64,000 bases of DNA from Schistosoma haematobium (GCF_000699445.3 NC_067200.1:2396450-2460449); one strand, 5' to 3'; counted from the first letter of the stretch, positions 8,552-23,927 are shown. Translations and numbers: made by a program. The notes: generated by a model from the letters alone, not told the origin.

Positions 8552-9937
8552 CAACTACTGTCACAACACACAATACACACGCATCACACACAACCATCTG
8601 CCACACTACGCTCCACACGACAACATCACCAACGTCATAGGCAATTGACGCCACCGACCCACCACACTCCATGCACAAGCGGTGCATGCACGATAGTTGA
8701 CAGACGCATTGCATTCAAAGTGAGCACCGTTGTCAGAGAGGTCTGCTTACTCACGTGCTTTCTCTTTCTTCTGCTGGTCGATTGCATTATGAAAACTTCC
8801 ACATGTGAGAGGAAGAACGGGACACAATTGACCGGATGAGAGAGAGATGGCGAATTCGTTTTGTTACTTATGATCGATCATATAAGTGAAATGCAACGCC
8901 CGAATTCATCGTAAATAATAGATCTCAGTGAGCACTTATATGATCCGCACATATTCAATAAGATGGGGATTATTAGGTGCACCATTAAATGGTTGTTATT
9001 TACGACCAGTAGAAGTTGTAGCGACAATTAACGAAAGATAAATGGAGAGAAATAGTGTTTCGCTTCACTCGACTTTTCATTCTGCATCACACTAAATTCT
9101 TCAAGAAACACATTATTGAAGTGCGTGTTTATAATCAAGGCTCGTGATAACAGCTGTCTCGAACAATTTACTCTTCTTCAAGTTACGGTTCGAACAAGAC
9201 AGTGAAATGTCAGTGAGAAACTAACACAAAATTTAACAGAAGCTGTTCACATTTCAATATAAAGTGAAGTCGAAATGAATGAGGTATTTTGCAATTGTCC
9301 AATCATGAGCACTGCCAACAAACACGGATTATATGCATGGAAGAGAAGGAAATATGAGACAAGAATGGGAGAGAACAAATAAACTAGAAGGGAAATATAG
9401 TAAAGCAGAGAGACCAGTGAAGGACAAGAAAGCAGGCAAACAGGCAAGCAGACAGTCACTGAAATTCACAACAAGAAGGAGAAGAAGAAGGAGAAGAAGG
9501 AGAAGAAGAAGGAGAAGAAGAAGGAGAAGAAGAGCAACAGCAAGAGTGGAACAGGTGTTTAGAGCACATTGAACAACTGTTGAATAGACCAGTCTCACTG
9601 AACGCACCGAATAAGACAGGACAGGACAGAACTGGACCTGACCTGACCTGACCTGACCTGACCGGACCGGATCGCACCGGACCAGACGGGACATCGAGGC
9701 AACACGCTGACACACAGACATTCCTACACCTGTCATTCGAACAATGATCGAACATATGAGTATGGTGATGAGACAAATGAGGAGTGGGGAAACACAGCAG
9801 GACGTGACAACACACCAGTTGAAAGAGTGAAGTCACACATAACAGTAGGTGGAGAGATGCTACACGTTCTGTTGAGAAAGATTTTGGAGGTGGAGGTGGA
9901 GGTGGAGGTGGAGGAGGAGGAGGGTGAGGAGGAGGAA

Positions 9938-9981
<44 letters not shown>

Positions 9982-10043
9982 AGAATCGTTGCTGGGAAGA
10001 GAGACTGGAAATAAGATGTGGGCAAGTGAGCTGCCGATCGTAG

Positions 10044-10116
10044 GGGCCTGTGGCGCAATGGATAACGCGCCTGACTACGGATCAGGAGATTCCAGGTTCG
10101 AATCCTGGCAGGCTCG
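10044..10116 (+). tRNA. tRNA-Arg-ACG: tRNA-Arg(ACG), array unit 5
   Basis: Consensus tRNA with TTTT at 10123-10126; anticodon at 10077-10079. Confidence 0.97.
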
Positions 10117-11501
10117 GTCGCCTTTTCAACTACTGTCACAACACACAATACACACGCATCACACACAACCATCTGCCACACTACGCTCCACACGACAACA
10201 TCACCAACGTCATAGGCAATTGACGCCACCGACCCACCACACTCCATGCACAAGCGGTGCATGCACGATAGTTGACAGACGCATTGCATTCAAAGTGAGC
10301 ACCGTTGTCAGAGAGGTCTGCTTACTCACGTGCTTTCTCTTTCTTCTGCTGGTCGATTGCATTATGAAAACTTCCACATGTGAGAGGAAGAACGGGACAC
10401 AATTGACCGGATGAGAGAGAGATGGCGAATTCGTTTTGTTACTTATGATCGATCATATAAGTGAAATGCAACGCCCGAATTCATCGTAAATAATAGATCT
10501 CAGTGAGCACTTATATGATCCGCACATATTCAATAAGATGGGGATTATTAGGTGCACCATTAAATGGTTGTTATTTACGACCAGTAGAAGTTGTAGCGAC
10601 AATTAACGAAAGATAAATGGAGAGAAATAGTGTTTCGCTTCACTTGACTTTTCATTCTGCATCACACTAAATTCTTCAAGAAACACATTATTGAAGTGCG
10701 TGTTTATAATCAAGGCTCGTGATAACAGCTGTCTCGAACAATTTACTCTTCTTCAAGTTACGGTTCGAACAAGACAGTGAAATGTCAGTGAGAAACTAAC
10801 ACAAAATTTAACAGAAGCTGTTCACATTTCAATATAAAGTGAAGTCGAAATGAATGAGGTATTTTGCAATTGTCCAATCATGAGCACTGCCAACAAACAC
10901 GGATTATATGCATGGAAGAGAAGGAAATATGAGACAAGAATGGGAGAGAACAAATAAACTAGAAGGGAAATATAGTAAAGCAGAGAGACCAGTGAAGGAC
11001 AAGAAAGCAGGCAAACAGGCAAGCAGACAGTCACTGAAATTCACAACAAGAAGGAGAAGAAGAAGGAGAAGAAGAGAAGAAGGAGAAGAAGAGCAACAGC
11101 AAGAGTGGAACAGGTGTTTAGAGCACATTGAACAACTGTTGAATAGACCAGTCTCACTGAACGCACCGAATAAGACAGGACAGGACAGAACTGGACCTGA
11201 CCTGACCTGACCTGACCTGACCTGACCGGACCGGATCGCACCGGACCAGACGGGACATCGAGGCAACACGCTGACACACAGACATTCCTACACCTGTCAT
11301 TCGAACAATGATCGAACATATGAGTATGGTGATGAGACAAATGAGGAGTGGGGAAACACAGCAGGACGTGACAACACACCAGTTGAAAGAGTGAAGTCAC
11401 ACATAACAGTAGGTGGAGAGATGCTACACGTTCTGTTGAGAAAGATTTTGGAGGTGGAGGTGGAGGTGGAGGTGGAGGAGGAGGAGGGTGAGGAGGAGGA
11501 A

Positions 11502-11551
<50 letters not shown>

Positions 11552-11613
11552 AGAATCGTTGCTGGGAAGAGAGACTGGAAATAAGATGTGGGCAAGTGAG
11601 CTGCCGATCGTAG

Positions 11614-11686
11614 GGGCCTGTGGCGCAATGGATAACGCGCCTGACTACGGATCAGAAGATTCCAGGTTCGAATCCTGGCAGGCTCG
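11614..11686 (+). tRNA. tRNA-Arg-ACG: tRNA-Arg(ACG), array unit 6, with C27-A43 mismatch
   Basis: The anticodon stem 3' side reads TCAGA, not TCAGG, so the top pair is a C-A mismatch. The rest is consensus; TTTT at 11693-11696. A further change lies just downstream (ACAACAAACAA). It may still fold, but the stem is weakened. Confidence 0.95.
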
Positions 11687-13058
11687 GTCGCCTTTTCAAC
11701 TACTGTCACAACAAACAATACACACGCATCACACACAACCATCTGCCACACTACGCTCCACACGACAACATCACCAACGTCATAGGCAATTGACGCCACC
11801 GACCCACCACACTCCATGCACAAGCGGTGCATGCACGATAGTTGACAGACGCATTGCATTCAAAGTGAGCACCGTTGTCAGAGAGGTCTGCTTACTCACG
11901 TGCTTTCTCTTTCTTCTGCTGGTCGATTGCATTATGAAAACTTCCACATGTGAGAGGAAGAACGGGACACAATTGACCGGATGAGAGAGATGGCGAATTC
12001 GTTTTGTTACTTATGATCGATCATATAAGTGAAATGCAACGCCCGAATTCATCGTAAATAATAGATCTCAGTGAGCACTTATATGATCCGCACATATTCA
12101 ATAAGATGGGGATTATTAGGTGCACCATTAAATGGTTGTTATTTACGACCAGTAGAAGTTGTAGCGACAATTAACGAAAGATAAATGGAGAGAAATAGTG
12201 TTTCGCTTCACTCGACTTTTCATTCTGCATCACACTAAATTCTTCAAGAAACACATTATTGAAGTGCGTGTTTATAATCAAGGCTCGTGATAACAGCTGT
12301 CTCGAACAATTTACTCTTCTTCAAGTTACGGTTCGAACAAGACAGTGAAATGTCAGTGAGAAACTAACACAAAATTTAACAGAAGCTGTTCACATTTCAA
12401 TATAAAGTGAAGTCGAAATGAATGAGGTATTTTGCAATTGTCCAATCATGAGCACTGCCAACAAACACGGATTATATGCATGGAAGAGAAGGAAATATGA
12501 GACAAGAATGGGAGAGAACAAATAAACTAGAAGGGAAATATAGTAAAGCAGAGAGACCAGTGAAGGACAAGAAAGCAGGCAAACAGGCAAGCAGACAGTC
12601 ACTGAAATTCACAACAAGAAGGAGAAGAAGAAGGAGAAGAAGAGCAACAGCAAGAGTGGAACAGGTGTTTAGAGCACATTGAACAACTGTTGAATAGACC
12701 AGTCTCACTGAACGCACCGAATAAGACAGGACAGGACAGAACTGGACCTGACCTGACCTGACCTGACCTGACCTGACCGGACCGGATCGCACCGGACCAG
12801 ACGGGACATCGAGGCAACACGCTGACACACAGACATTCCTACACCTGTCATTCGAACAATGATCGAACATATGAGTATGGTGATGAGACAAATGAGGAGT
12901 GGGGAAACACAGCAGGACGTGACAACACACCAGTTGAAAGAGTGAAGTCACACATAACAGTAGGTGGAGAGATGCTACACGTTCTGTTGAGAAAGATTTT
13001 GGAGGTGGAGGTGGAGGTGGAGGTGGAGGAGGAGGAGGGTGAGGAGGAGGAATAAGAA

Positions 13059-13090
<32 letters not shown>

Positions 13091-13152
13091 AGAATCGTTG
13101 CTGGGAAGAGAGACTGGAAATAAGATGTGGGCAAGTGAGCTGCCGATCGTAG

Positions 13153-13225
13153 GGGCCTGTGGCGCAATGGATAACGCGCCTGACTACGGATCAGGAGATT
13201 CCAGGTTCGAATCCTGGCAGGCTCG
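13153..13225 (+). tRNA. tRNA-Arg-ACG: tRNA-Arg(ACG), array unit 7
   Basis: Consensus tRNA; TTTT at 13232-13235; long upstream GAA tract. Confidence 0.97.
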
Positions 13226-14593
13226 GTCGCCTTTTCAACTACTGTCACAACACACAATACACACGCATCACACACAACCATCTGCCACACTACGCTCCAC
13301 ACGACAACATCACCAACGTCATAGGCAATTGACGCCACCGACCCACCACACTCCATGCACAAGCGGTGCATGCACGATAGTTGACAGACGCATTGCATTC
13401 AAAGTGAGCACCGTTGTCAGAGAGGTCTGCTTACTCACGTGCTTTCTCTTTCTTCTGCTGGTCGATTGCATTATGAAAACTTCCACATGTGAGAGGAAGA
13501 ACGGGACACAATTGACCGGATGAGAGAGAGATGGCGAATTCGTTTTGTTACTTATGATCGATCATATAAGTGAAATGCAACGCCCGAATTCATCGTAAAT
13601 AATAGATCTCAGTGAGCACTTATATGATCCGCACATATTCAATAAGATGGGGATTATTAGGTGCACCATTAAATGGTTGTTATTTACGACCAGTAGAAGT
13701 TGTAGCGACAATTAACGAAAGATAAATGGAGAGAAATAGTGTTTCGCTTCACTCGACTTTTCATTCTGCATCACACTAAATTCTTCAAGAAACACATTAT
13801 TGAAGTGCGTGTTTATAATCAAGGCTCGTGATAACAGCTGTCTCGAACAATTTACTCTTCTTCAAGTTACGGTTCGAACAAGACAGTGAAATGTCAGTGA
13901 GAAACTAACACAAAATTTAACAGAAGCTGTTCACATTTCAATATAAAGTGAAGTCGAAATGAATGAGGTATTTTGCAATTGTCCAATCATGAGCACTGCC
14001 AACAAACACGGATTATATGCATGGAAGAGAAGGAAATATGAGACAAGAATGGGAGAGAACAAATAAACTAGAAGGGAAATATAGTAAAGCAGAGAGACCA
14101 GTGAAGGACAAGAAAGCAGGCAAACAGGCAAGCAGACAGTCACTGAAATTCACAACAAGAAGGAGAAGAAGAAGGAGAAGAAGAGCAACAGCAAGAGTGG
14201 AACAGGTGTTTAGAGCACATTGAACAACTGTTGAATAGACCAGTCTCACTGAACGCACCGAATAAGACAGGACAGGACAGAACTGGACCTGACCTGACCT
14301 GACCTGACCTGACCTGACCGGACCGGATCGCACCGGACCAGACGGGACATCGAGGCAACACGCTGACACACAGACATTCCTACACCTGTCATTCGAACAA
14401 TGATCGAACATATGAGTATGGTGATGAGACAAATGAGGAGTGGGGAAACACAGCAGGACGTGACAACACACCAGTTGAAAGAGTGAAGTCACACATAACA
14501 GTAGGTGGAGAGATGCTACACGTTCTGTTGAGAAAGATTTTGGAGGTGGAGGTGGAGGTGGAGGTGGAGGTGGAGGAGGGTGAGGAGGAGGAA

Positions 14594-14624
<31 letters not shown>

Positions 14625-14696
14625 AAGAAGAAGAAGAATCGTTGCTGGGAAGAGAGACTGGAAATAAGATGTGGGCAAGTGAGCTGCCGATCGTAG

Positions 14697-14769
14697 GGGC
14701 CTGTGGCGCAATGGATAACGCGCCTGACTACGGATCAGGAGATTCCAGGTTCGAATCCTGGCAGGCTCG
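14697..14769 (+). tRNA. tRNA-Arg-ACG: tRNA-Arg(ACG), array unit 8
   Basis: Consensus tRNA; TTTT at 14776-14779. Upstream tract has an extra GGTGGA and an uninterrupted GAA run. Confidence 0.97.
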
Positions 14770-16137
14770 GTCGCCTTTTCAACTACTGTCACAACACACA
14801 ATACACACGCATCACACACAACCATCTGCCACACTACGCTCCACACGACAACATCACCAACGTCATAGGCAATTGACGCCACCGACCCACCACACTCCAT
14901 GCACAAGCGGTGCATGCACGATAGTTGACAGACGCATTGCATTCAAAGTGAGCACCGTTGTCAGAGAGGTCTGCTTACTCACGTGCTTTCTCTTTCTTCT
15001 GCTGGTCGATTGCATTATGAAAACTTCCACATGTGAGAGGAAGAACGGGACACAATTGACCGGATGAGAGAGAGATGGCGAATTCGTTTTGTTACTTATG
15101 ATCGATCATATAAGTGAAATGCAACGCCCGAATTCATCGTAAATAATAGATCTCAGTGAGCACTTATATGATCCGCACATATTCAATAAGATGGGGATTA
15201 TTAGGTGCACCATTAAATGGTTGTTATTTACGACCAGTAGAAGTTGTAGCGACAATTAACGAAAGATAAATGGAGAGAAATAGTGTTTCGCTTCACTCGA
15301 CTTTTCATTCTGCATCACACTAAATTCTTCAAGAAACACATTATTGAAGTGCGTGTTTATAATCAAGGCTCGTGATAACAGCTGTCTCGAACAATTTACT
15401 CTTCTTCAAGTTACGGTTCGAACAAGACAGTGAAATGTCAGTGAGAAACTAACACAAAATTTAACAGAAGCTGTTCACATTTCAATATAAAGTGAAGTCG
15501 AAATGAATGAGGTATTTTGCAATTGTCCAATCATGAGCACTGCCAACAAACACGGATTATATGCATGGAAGAGAAGGAAATATGAGACAAGAATGGGAGA
15601 GAACAAATAAACTAGAAGGGAAATATAGTAAAGCAGAGAGACCAGTGAAGGACAAGAAAGCAGGCAAACAGGCAAGCAGACAGTCACTGAAATTCACAAC
15701 AAGAAGGAGAAGAAGAAGGAGAAGAAGAGCAACAGCAAGAGTGGAACAGGTGTTTAGAGCACATTGAACAACTGTTGAATAGACCAGTCTCACTGAACGC
15801 ACCGAATAAGACAGGACAGGACAGAACTGGACCTGACCTGACCTGACCTGACCTGACCTGACCGGACCGGATCGCACCGGACCAGACGGGACATCGAGGC
15901 AACGCGCTGACACACAGACATTCCTACACCTGTCATTCGAACAATGATCGAACATATGAGTATGGTGATGAGACAAATGAGGAGTGGGGAAACACAGCAG
16001 GACGTGACAACACACCAGTTGAAAGAGTGAAGTCACACATAACAGTAGGTGGAGAGATGCTACACGTTCTGTTGAGAAAGATTTTGGAGGTGGAGGTGGA
16101 GGTGGAGGTGGAGGTGGAGGAGGGTGAGGAGGAGGAA

Positions 16138-16168
<31 letters not shown>

Positions 16169-16245
16169 AAGAAGAGAAGAAGAAGAATCGTTGCTGGGAA
16201 GAGAGACTGGAAATAAGATGTGGGCAAGTGAGCTGCCGATCGTAG

Positions 16246-16318
16246 GGGCCTGTGGCGCAATGGATAACGCGCCTGACTACGGATCAGGAGATTCCAGGTT
16301 CGAATCCTGGCAGGCTCG
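16246..16318 (+). tRNA. tRNA-Arg-ACG: tRNA-Arg(ACG), array unit 9
   Basis: Consensus tRNA; TTTT at 16325-16328. The upstream tract contains GAGAAG where neighbours have GAGGAAG. Confidence 0.97.
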
Positions 16319-17692
16319 GTCGCCTTTTCAACTACTGTCACAACACACAATACACACGCATCACACACAACCATCTGCCACACTACGCTCCACACGACAA
16401 CATCACCAACGTCATAGGCAATTGACGCCACCGACCCACCACACTCCATGCACAAGCGGTGCATGCACGATAGTTGACAGACGCATTGCATTCAAAGTGA
16501 GCACCGTTGTCAGAGAGGTCTGCTTACTCACGTGCTTTCTCTTTCTTCTGCTGGTCGATTGCATTATGAAAACTTCCACATGTGAGAGGAAGAACGGGAC
16601 ACAATTGACCGGATGAGAGAGAGATGGCGAATTCGTTTTGTTACTTATGATCGATCATATAAGTGAAATGCAACGCCCGAATTCATCGTAAATAATAGAT
16701 CTCAGTGAGCACTTATATGATCCGCACATATTCAATAAGATGGGGATTATTAGGTGCACCATTAAATGGTTGTTATTTACGACCAGTAGAAGTTGTAGCG
16801 ACAATTAACGAAAGATAAATGGAGAGAAATAGTGTTTCGCTTCACTTGACTTTTCATTCTGCATCACACTAAATTCTTCAAGAAACACATTATTGAAGTG
16901 CGTGTTTATAATCAAGGCTCGTGATAACAGCTGTCTCGAACAATTTACTCTTCTTCAAGTTACGGTTCGAACAAGACAGTGAAATGTCAGTGAGAAACTA
17001 ACACAAAATTTAACAGAAGCTGTTCACATTTCAATATAAAGTGAAGTCGAAATGAATGAGGTATTTTGCAATTGTCCAATCATGAGCACTGCCAACAAAC
17101 ACGGATTATATGCATGGAAGAGAAGGAAATATGAGACAAGAATGGGAGAGAACAAATAAACTAGAAGGGAAATATAGTAAAGCAGAGAGACCAGTGAAGG
17201 ACAAGAAAGCAGGCAAACAGGCAAGCAGACAGTCACTGAAATTCACAACAAGAAGGAGAAGAAGAAGGAGAAGAAGAGCAACAGCAAGAGTGGAACAGGT
17301 GTTTAGAGCACATTGAACAACTGTTGAATAGACCAGTCTCACTGAACGCACCGAATAAGACAGGACAGGACAGAACTGGACCTGACCTGACCTGACCTGA
17401 CCTGACCTGACCTGACCGGATCGCACCGGACCGGACGGGACATCGAGGCAACACGCTGACACACAGACATTCCTACACCTGTCATTCGAACAATGATCGA
17501 ACATATGAGTATGGTGATGAGACAAATGAGGAGTGGGGAAACACAGCAGGACGTGACAACACACCAGTTGAAAGAGTGAAGTCACACATAACAGTAGGTG
17601 GAGAGATGCTACACGTTCTGTTGAGAAAGATTTTGGAGGTGGAGGTGGAGGTGGAGGAGGAGGAGGGTGAGGAGGAGGAAGAAGAAGAAGAA

Positions 17693-17724
<32 letters not shown>

Positions 17725-17786
17725 AGAATCGTTGCTGGGAAGAGAGACTGGAAATAAGATGTGGGCAAGTGAGCTGCCGATCGTAG

Positions 17787-17859
17787 GGGCCTGTGGCGCA
17801 ATGGATAACGCGCCTGACTACGGATCAGGAGATTCCAGGTTCGAATCCTGGCAGGCTCG
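17787..17859 (+). tRNA. tRNA-Arg-ACG: tRNA-Arg(ACG), array unit 10
   Basis: Consensus tRNA; TTTT at 17866-17869. The AATA interruption of the upstream purine tract is missing and one GGTGGA is lost. Confidence 0.97.
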
Positions 17860-19227
17860 GTCGCCTTTTCAACTACTGTCACAACACACAATACACACGC
17901 ATCACACACAACCATCTGCCACACTACGCTCCACACGACAACATCACCAACGTCATAGGCAATTGACGCCACCGACCCACCACACTCCATGCACAAGCGG
18001 TGCATGCACGATAGTTGACAGACGCATTGCATTCAAAGTGAGCACCGTTGTCAGAGAGGTCTGCTTACTCACGTGCTTTCTCTTTCTTCTGCTGGTCGAT
18101 TGCATTATGAAAACTTCCACATGTGAGAGGAAGAACGGGACACAATTGACCGGATGAGAGAGAGATGGCGAATTCGTTTTGTTACTTATGATCGATCATA
18201 TAAGTGAAATGCAACGCCCGAATTCATCGTAAATAATAGATCTCAGTGAGCACTTATATGATCCGCACATATTCAATAAGATGGGGATTATTAGGTGCAC
18301 CATTAAATGGTTGTTATTTACGACCAGTAGAAGTTGTAGCGACAATTAACGAAAGATAAATGGAGAGAAATAGTGTTTCGCTTCACTTGACTTTTCATTC
18401 TGCATCACACTAAATTCTTCAAGAAACACATTATTGAAGTGCGTGTTTATAATCAAGGCTCGTGATAACAGCTGTCTCGAACAATTTACTCTTCTTCAAG
18501 TTACGGTTCGAACAAGACAGTGAAATGTCAGTGAGAAACTAACACAAAATTTAACAGAAGCTGTTCACATTTCAATATAAAGTGAAGTCGAAATGAATGA
18601 GGTATTTTGCAATTGTCCAATCATGAGCACTGCCAACAAACACGGATTATATGCATGGAAGAGAAGGAAATATGAGACAAGAATGGGAGAGAACAAATAA
18701 ACTAGAAGGGAAATATAGTAAAGCAGAGAGACCAGTGAAGGACAAGAAAGCAGGCAAACAGGCAAGCAGACAGTCACTGAAATTCACAACAAGAAGGAGA
18801 AGAAGAAGGAGAAGAAGAGCAACAGCAAGAGTGGAACAGGTGTTTAGAGCACATTGAACAACTGTTGAATAGACCAGTCTCACTGAACGCACCGAATAAG
18901 ACAGGACAGGACAGAACTGGACCTGACCTGACCTGACCTGACCTGACCTGACCGGACCGGATCGCACCGGACCAGACGGGACATCGAGGCAACACGCTGA
19001 CACACAGACATTCCTACACCTGTCATTCGAACAATGATCGAACATATGAGTATGGTGATGAGACAAATGAGGAGTGGGGAAACACAGCAGGACGTGACAA
19101 CACACCAGTTGAAAGAGTGAAGTCACACATAACAGTAGGTGGAGAGATGCTACACGTTCTGTTGAGAAAGATTTTGGAGGTGGAGGTGGAGGTGGAGGTG
19201 GAGGTGGAGGAGGGTGAGGAGGAGGAA

Positions 19228-19274
<47 letters not shown>

Positions 19275-19336
19275 AGAATCGTTGCTGGGAAGAGAGACTG
19301 GAAATAAGATGTGGGCAAGTGAGCTGCCGATCGTAG

Positions 19337-19409
19337 GGGCCTGTGGCGCAATGGATAACGCGCCTGACTACGGATCAGGAGATTCCAGGTTCGAATCCTG
19401 GCAGGCTCG
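19337..19409 (+). tRNA. tRNA-Arg-ACG: tRNA-Arg(ACG), array unit 11
   Basis: Consensus tRNA; TTTT at 19416-19419; long upstream tract with an extra GGTGGA. Confidence 0.97.
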
Positions 19410-20856
19410 GTCGCCTTTTCAACTACTGTCACAACACACAATACACACGCATCACACACAACCATCTGCCACACTACGCTCCACACGACAACATCACCAA
19501 CGTCATAGGCAATTGACGCCACCGACCCACCACACTCCATGCACAAGCGGTGCATGCACGATAGTTGACAGACGCATTGCATTCAAAGTGAGCACCGTTG
19601 TCAGAGAGGTCTGCTTACTCACGTGCTTTCTCTTTCTTCTGCTGGTCGATTGCATTATGAAAACTTCCACATGTGAGAGGAAGAACGGGACACAATTGAC
19701 CGGATGAGAGAGAGATGGCGAATTCGTTTTGTTACTTATGATCGATCATATAAGTGAAATGCAACGCCCGAATTCATCGTAAATAATAGATCTCAGTGAG
19801 CACTTATATGATCCGCACATATTCAATAAGATGGGGATTATTAGGTGCACCATTAAATGGTTGTTATTTACGACCAGTAGAAGTTGTAGCGACAATTAAC
19901 GAAAGATAAATGGAGAGAAATAGTGTTTCGCTTCACTTGACTTTTCATTCTGCATCACACTAAATTCTTCAAGAAACACATTATTGAAGTGCGTGTTTAT
20001 AATCAAGGCTCGTGATAACAGCTGTCTCGAACAATTTACTCTTCTTCAAGTTACGGTTCGAACAAGACAGTGAAATGTCAGTGAGAAACTAACACAAAAT
20101 TTAACAGAAGCTGTTCACATTTCAATATAAAGTGAAGTCGAAATGAATGAGGTATTTTGCAATTGTCCAATCATGAGCACTGCCAACAAACACGGATTAT
20201 ATGCATGGAAGAGAAGGAAATATGAGACAAGAATGGGAGAGAACAAATAAACTAGAAGGGAAATATAGTAAAGCAGAGAGACCAGTGAAGGACAAGAAAG
20301 CAGGCAAACAGGCAAGCAGACAGTCACTGAAATTCACAACAAGAAGGAGAAGAAGAAGAAGAAGAAGAGCAACAGCAAGAGTGGAACAGGTGTTTAGAGC
20401 ACATTGAACAACTGTTGAATAGACCAGTCTCACTGAACGCACCGAATAAGACAGGACAGGACAGAACTGGACCTGACCTGACCTGACCTGACCTGACCTG
20501 ACCGGACCGGATCGCACCGGACCGGACGGGACATCGAGGCAACACGCTGACACACAGACATTCCTACACCTGTCATTCGAACAATGATCGAACATATGAG
20601 TATGGTGATGAGACAAATGAGGAGTGGGGAAACACAGCAGGACGTGACAACACACCAGTTGAAAGAGTGAAGTCACACATAACAGTAGGTGGAGAGATGC
20701 TACACGTTCTGTTGAGAAAGATTTTGGAGGTGGAGGTGGAGGTGGAGGTGGAGGAGGAGGAGGGTGAGGAGGAGGAATAAGAAGAAGGAGAAGAAGAATC
20801 GTTGCTGGGAAGAGAGACTGGAAATAAGATGTGGGCAAGTGAGCTGCCGATCGTAG

Positions 20857-20929
20857 GGGCCTGTGGCGCAATGGATAACGCGCCTGACTACGGATCAGAA
20901 GATTCCAGGTTCGAATCCTGGCAGGCTCG
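20857..20929 (+). tRNA. tRNA-Arg-ACG: tRNA-Arg(ACG), array unit 12, with C27-A43 mismatch
   Basis: TCAGA replaces TCAGG in the anticodon stem, as in units 6 and 22. TTTT at 20936-20939. The upstream GAA tract is short, unlike its neighbours on both sides. Confidence 0.95.
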
Positions 20930-22312
20930 GTCGCCTTTTCAACTACTGTCACAACACACAATACACACGCATCACACACAACCATCTGCCACACTACGCT
21001 CCACACGACAACATCACCAACGTCATAGGCAATTGACGCCACCGACCCACCACACTCCATGCACAAGCGGTGCATGCACGATAGTTGACAGACGCATTGC
21101 ATTCAAAGTGAGCACCGTTGTCAGAGAGGTCTGCTTACTCACGTGCTTTCTCTTTCTTCTGCTGGTCGATTGCATTATGAAAACTTCCACATGTGAGAGG
21201 AAGAACGGGACACAATTGACCGGATGAGAGAGAGATGGCGAATTCGTTTTGTTACTTATGATCGATCATATAAGTGAAATGCAACGCCCGAATTCATCGT
21301 AAATAATAGATCTCAGTGAGCACTTATATGATCCGCACATATTCAATAAGATGGGGATTATTAGGTGCACCATTAAATGGTTGTTATTTACGACCAGTAG
21401 AAGTTGTAGCGACAATTAACGAAAGATAAATGGAGAGAAATAGTGTTTCGCTTCACTTGACTTTTCATTCTGCATCACACTAAATTCTTCAAGAAACACA
21501 TTATTGAAGTGCGTGTTTATAATCAAGGCTCGTGATAACAGCTGTCTCGAACAATTTACTCTTCTTCAAGTTACGGTTCGAACAAGACAGTGAAATGTCA
21601 GTGAGAAACTAACACAAAATTTAACAGAAGCTGTTCACATTTCAATATAAAGTGAAGTCGAAATGAATGAGGTATTTTGCAATTGTCCAATCATGAGCAC
21701 TGCCAACAAACACGGATTATATGCATGGAAGAGAAGGAAATATGAGACAAGAATGGGAGAGAACAAATAAACTAGAAGGGAAATATAGTAAAGCAGAGAG
21801 ACCAGTGAAGGACAAGAAAGCAGGCAAACAGGCAAGCAGACAGTCACTGAAATTCACAACAAGAAGGAGAAGAAGAAGAAGAAGAAGAGCAACAGCAAGA
21901 GTGGAACAGGTGTTTAGAGCACATTGAACAACTGTTGAATAGACCAGTCTCACTGAACGCACCGAATAAGACAGGACAGGACAGAACTGGACCTGACCTG
22001 ACCTGACCTGACCTGACCTGACCTGACCGGATCGCACCGGACCGGACGGGACATCGAGGCAACACGCTGACACACAGACATTCCTACACCTGTCATTCGA
22101 ACAATGATCGAACATATGAGTATGGTGATGAGACAAATGAGGAGTGGGGAAACACAGCAGGACGTGACAACACACCAGTTGAAAGAGTGAAGTCACACAT
22201 AACAGTAGGTGGAGAGATGCTACACGTTCTGTTGAGAAAGATTTTGGAGGTGGAGGTGGAGGTGGAGGTGGAGGAGGAGGAGGGTGAGGAGGAGGAAGAA
22301 GAAGAAGAAGAA

Positions 22313-22344
<32 letters not shown>

Positions 22345-22406
22345 AGAATCGTTGCTGGGAAGAGAGACTGGAAATAAGATGTGGGCAAGTGAGCTGCCGA
22401 TCGTAG

Positions 22407-22479
22407 GGGCCTGTGGCGCAATGGATAACGCGCCTGACTACGGATCAGGAGATTCCAGGTTCGAATCCTGGCAGGCTCG
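22407..22479 (+). tRNA. tRNA-Arg-ACG: tRNA-Arg(ACG), array unit 13
   Basis: Consensus tRNA; TTTT at 22486-22489. The upstream tract lacks the AATA interruption, as in unit 10. Downstream reads CACGACACAC, shared only with units 26 and 27. Confidence 0.97.
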
Positions 22480-23927
22480 GTCGCCTTTTCAACTACTGTC
22501 ACGACACACAATACACACGCATCACACACAACCATCTGCCACACTACGCTCCACACGACAACATCACCAACGTCATAGGCAATTGACGCCACCGACCCAC
22601 CACACTCCATGCACAAGCGGTGCATGCACGATAGTTGACAGACGCATTGCATTCAAAGTGAGCACCGTTGTCAGAGAGGTCTGCTTACTCACGTGCTTTC
22701 TCTTTCTTCTGCTGGTCGATTGCATTATGAAAACTTCCACATGTGAGAGGAAGAACGGGACACAATTGACCGGATGAGAGAGAGATGGCGAATTCGTTTT
22801 GTTACTTATGATCGATCATATAAGTGAAATGCAACGCCCGAATTCATCGTAAATAATAGATCTCAGTGAGCACTTATATGATCCGCACATATTCAATAAG
22901 ATGGGGATTATTAGGTGCACCATTAAATGGTTGTTATTTACGACCAGTAGAAGTTGTAGCGACAATTAACGAAAGATAAATGGAGAGAAATAGTGTTTCG
23001 CTTCACTTGACTTTTCATTCTGCATCACACTAAATTCTTCAAGAAACACATTATTGAAGTGCGTGTTTATAATCAAGGCTCGTGATAACAGCTGTCTCGA
23101 ACAATTTACTCTTCTTCAAGTTACGGTTCGAACAAGACAGTGAAATGTCAGTGAGAAACTAACACAAAATTTAACAGAAGCTGTTCACATTTCAATATAA
23201 AGTGAAGTCGAAATGAATGAGGTATTTTGCAATTGTCCAATCATGAGCACTGCCAACAAACACGGATTATATGCATGGAAGAGAAGGAAATATGAGACAA
23301 GAATGGGAGAGAACAAATAAACTAGAAGGGAAATAGAGTAAAGCAGAGAGACCAGTGAAGGACAAGAAAGCAGGCAAACAGGCAAGCAGACAGTCACTGA
23401 AATTCACAACAAGAAGAAGAAGAAGAAGAAGAAGGAGAAGAAGAGCAACAGCAAGAGTGGAACAGGTGTTTAGAGCACATTGAACAACTGTTGAATAGAC
23501 CAGTCTCACTGAACGCACCGAATAAGACAGGACAGGACAGAACTGGACCTGACCTGACCTGACCTGACCTGACCGGACCTGACCTGACCGGACCGGACGG
23601 GACATCGAGGCAACGCGCTGACACACAGACATTCCTACACCTGTCATTCGAACAATGATCGAACATATGAGTATGGTGATGAGACAAATGAGGAGTGGGG
23701 AAACACAGCAGAACGTGACAACACACCAGTTGAAAGAGTGAAGTCACACATAACAGTAGGTGGAGAGATGCTACACGTTCTGTTGAGAAAGATTTTGGAG
23801 GTGGAGGTGGAGGTGGAGGTGGAGGAGGAGGAGGGTGAGGAGGAGGAATAAGAAGAAGAAGAAGAAGAATCGTTGCTGGGAAGAGAGACTGGAAATAAGA
23901 TGTGGGCAAGTGAGCTGCCGATCGTAG